From Acidobacteriota bacterium (GTDB taxonomy: Bacteria > Acidobacteriota > Vicinamibacteria > Vicinamibacterales > UBA2999): a stretch of DNA of 8,281 bases. Where the stretch lies: NCBI GenBank assembly GCA_947465275.1, contig CANIAI010000089.1, positions 1-8,281 on the forward strand. The letters run 5' to 3'. Position numbers and translations under genes: made by a program. Under the pieces are notes generated by a model. That model was not told the origin of the DNA, did not search any database, and was given only the letters and a program-made list of their open reading frames with translations. This document shows positions 7,079 to 8,281 of this stretch, in pieces; the first letter of the stretch is position 1; each line of letters opens with the position of its first letter.

Positions 7079-7084
7079 ATCATA
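7079..7084 (-). promoter_or_regulatory. Putative -10 box of the outer-membrane barrel gene
   Basis: The minus strand reads TATGAT, five of six matches to TATAAT. Transcription would begin near 7072, leaving a leader of about 31 nt that contains the GGAGAG ribosome binding site. The region 17 bp upstream (CCGAAA at about 7102-7107) is a poor -35, so an activator or another sigma factor may be involved. Confidence 0.45.
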
Positions 7085-7094
7085 GCTGGGCCGC

Positions 7095-7125
7095 GGATCT
7101 TTTTCGGCGGATCACGGGATCCGTG
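7095..7125. repeat. GGATC direct repeats and a short inverted repeat upstream of the barrel promoter
   Basis: GGATC occurs three times, at 7095-7099, 7109-7113 and 7117-7121. CACGG-GAT-CCGTG at 7113-7125 is a perfect 5-bp inverted repeat. On the minus strand the hairpin is followed by an A-run, not a T-run, so it is not an intrinsic terminator for the gene ending at 7168. Its place just upstream of the -35 region would suit an operator, but this is only an inference. Confidence 0.3.
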
Positions 7126-7167
7126 CGTCGGAGATCGGGTAGTCTCTTTGAGGTCCGGGGCTGAGGG

Positions 7168-7521
7168 TCAGGCGGACGGGGCCGCGGAGCCCGGCCGCAG
7201 GATGGTCAGGTGGTCGCGGACAGCGGTCAGCGCCGCGCCGAGCGCGTCGGCACGCGCCGCGAGGTCGTCCAGGTGACGTCCCATCTCGCCCAGGAGCAGG
7301 TCGGCCACGCCGCTCGTCGGCGTGCCGCCGCGCACCGACTCCAGCATGCGCGTGATCGCGGTCAGGCTTCGCAGGTTCGCCTCATGGGCGGCCCGGATGT
7401 CGAGCAGCGAGAGCGCGAGGCCGGCCAGGTCGCGGGTGGCAGGTTCGCGGCCGGCACCGTCGCGACCCGAGCCGGCGTGAGATTCCGAGAGATGACGGGT
7501 GAGATCGACGGCAATGGCCAC
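7168..7521 (-). CDS. Small helical protein of unknown function
   Basis: 117 residues, not recognised. The first 30 residues are polar and Gly/Ser-rich (HLSESHAGSGRDGAGREP). From about 31 to 108 the sequence is almost continuously helix-forming with leucine spacing typical of coiled coils: DLAGLALSLLDIRAAHEANL (31-50), then RSLTAITRMLESV, and after a Gly/Thr/Pro break GVADLLLGEMGRHLDDLAARADALGAALTAV. There is no signal peptide or membrane segment, so it is probably cytoplasmic. The RAAHEANLRSL stretch faintly recalls a helical dimerisation or phosphotransfer segment, but no kinase or HPt motif is complete. The GTG at 7521 is chosen because GGAGG (7528-7532) lies 6 nt upstream; codons before it give an Arg-rich, shadow-like sequence. 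It lies 126 bp upstream of the barrel gene on the same strand and diverges from the HTH-RDD gene. Confidence 0.65.
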   Translation of the reverse strand: MAIAVDLTRHLSESHAGSGRDGAGREPATRDLAGLALSLLDIRAAHEANLRSLTAITRMLESVRGGTPTSGVADLLLGEMGRHLDDLAARADALGAALTAVRDHLTILRPGSAAPSA

Positions 7522-7527
7522 GGCGCG

Positions 7528-7532
7528 CCTCC
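7528..7532 (-). promoter_or_regulatory. Ribosome binding site fixing the GTG start at 7521
   Basis: The minus strand reads GGAGG with 6 nt before GTG. It separates the real start from an in-frame upstream extension that codes only low-complexity Arg/Gly residues. Confidence 0.65.
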
Positions 7533-7637
7533 GGCGCCCCGGGCGTGCAAGTTGGACGCCGTTCCGCTGACGGCGAGCTCGACCAGTAACTGACGGCCCC
7601 GCCCGGCGCGGCCGCATCGAACCAGAACGGCAGCCGC

Positions 7638-8281
7638 ATGAATTCCGTTCCGCGCTACACCTTCGGCCCGAGGCTCCGCACCCAGCGTGAGCGCCTGGGG
7701 ATCTCCCTCGAGCAGATCGCCGACTCCACGAAGATCGGCATCTCGCTGCTCGCCGCCCTCGAACGGAACGACGTCTCCCACTGGCCGAAGGGCGTCTTCC
7801 GCCGCGCGTTCTTCAAGGCCTACACGGGCGCCATCAAGCTGCCCTTCGAGGCGACGTGGGCCGAGTTCCAGCAGACCTTCCCCGAGGATGGGTCGCCCGG
7901 TCGCGAGGTGACGGCCGACGGCGAGGCCGACCCGCTTCGCCTGACGCTCGCCCGCGGCGCCCGCTACGGCATGCTGCCGGGCGCCCGTCAGCTGCTCACC
8001 GCCGCGCTCGACACGGCTGCGGTGCTGCTGCTCGCGGCGCTCGTCGCGGTGGTGGGTGGCGCGTTCTGGACGGCGACCGGCGTGATCGCCCTCCTCTGGT
8101 TCGCCGGCAGCATGGCGCTGCTCGGCAGCACGCCTGGCGCACGCCTCGCCACGGCGCGGCTCGGCTCGGGTGACCCGGGGGGGACGACCGTCCAGTTGTC
8201 CGCGGCGCCGGCAGACCTGTCGGCGGTGCCGACGGCCCTCCCGCTCTCGGTCGATGCACCGACGGGTGCGCCGCACCCGGA
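7638..8281 (+). CDS. HTH_25-type helix-turn-helix protein with RDD-like membrane segment (3' end outside window)
   Basis: 214 codons are visible; the C-terminus is beyond the window. Residues 9-68 form an Xre/RodZ-like helix-turn-helix: FGPRLRTQRERLGISLEQIA, then STKIGISLLAALERND and WPKGVFRRAFFKAYTGAIKL, which matches the HTH_25 pattern of an E-x-x-D turn and a final R-x-F-x-x-Y-x-x-x-I helix. After a polar linker (about 80-112), residues 117-176 resemble a short RDD domain: ARQLLTAALDTAAVLL at its start, two hydrophobic segments (about 120-142 and 145-162), and LLGSTPGARLATARL at its end, like the TPG-(K/A)-R-L motif of RDD proteins. The remaining visible part is Ala/Pro-rich. It could be a membrane-tethered regulator or a RodZ-like scaffold. 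There is no strong Shine-Dalgarno before the ATG at 7638, but the HTH begins right after it. Confidence 0.8.
   Translation, partial: MNSVPRYTFGPRLRTQRERLGISLEQIADSTKIGISLLAALERNDVSHWPKGVFRRAFFKAYTGAIKLPFEATWAEFQQTFPEDGSPGREVTADGEADPLRLTLARGARYGMLPGARQLLTAALDTAAVLLLAALVAVVGGAFWTATGVIALLWFAGSMALLGSTPGARLATARLGSGDPGGTTVQLSAAPADLSAVPTALPLSVDAPTGAPHP

Noticed and set aside
7584..7592. CAGT-A-ACTG palindrome between the helical-protein and HTH genes
   Set aside because: The arms are only 4 bp and do not extend, and no second copy is present.
7362..8276. A 304-codon minus-strand open frame covering the divergent promoter region and the HTH gene
   Set aside because: It is extremely Arg-rich, has no recognisable fold, and conflicts with the HTH_25 signature and the well-placed GGAGG of the two real genes.

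Overview
The window is a compact, high-GC bacterial chromosomal segment with nine protein genes, of which the first and last are cut by the window edges. Codon third positions are strongly G/C, gaps between genes are at most about 130 bp, and no RNA gene, CRISPR array, insertion sequence or phage gene is visible. The Gram-negative envelope is evident from a periplasmic lytic transglycosylase, a lipoprotein, a DsbD-type reductase and an outer-membrane barrel ending in Phe. The gene mix and the style of the helix-turn-helix membrane protein suggest an Acidobacteriota member, perhaps Vicinamibacteria. This is an inference from memory of such proteins, and Gemmatimonadota or Myxococcota-like lineages are not excluded.

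Layout, left to right: a SAM-dependent methyltransferase (1-617, minus, 3' end outside the window) lies 4 bp downstream of a soluble lytic transglycosylase (622-3018, minus), so the two probably form one operon. A good -10 box (3062-3067) lies in front of the transglycosylase and decides its start. Diverging from it is an orphan single-domain response regulator (3145-3579, plus), whose stop codon overlaps that of a small lipoprotein gene (3576-3965, minus) at a shared CTAG. Diverging again is a short DsbD-like thiol:disulfide interchange protein (4067-5299, plus), followed after 84 bp by aldose 1-epimerase (5384-6448, plus). This converges, with a 5-bp gap, on an outer-membrane beta-barrel protein (6454-7041, minus). 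Upstream of that is a small unrecognised helical protein (7168-7521, minus). Finally, diverging from it, comes a protein with an HTH_25-type DNA-binding domain joined to an RDD-like membrane segment (7638 to the window end, plus).

Most of these genes look like envelope maintenance and housekeeping: peptidoglycan turnover, periplasmic thiol reduction, hexose mutarotation and an outer-membrane barrel. I do not see a convincing multi-gene defence, secretion or biosynthetic system. The points most worth a second look are the HTH-RDD fusion, the DsbD-like protein that lacks the usual N-terminal domain and ends soon after the thioredoxin cis-proline, and the very basic C-terminal tail of the lytic transglycosylase.
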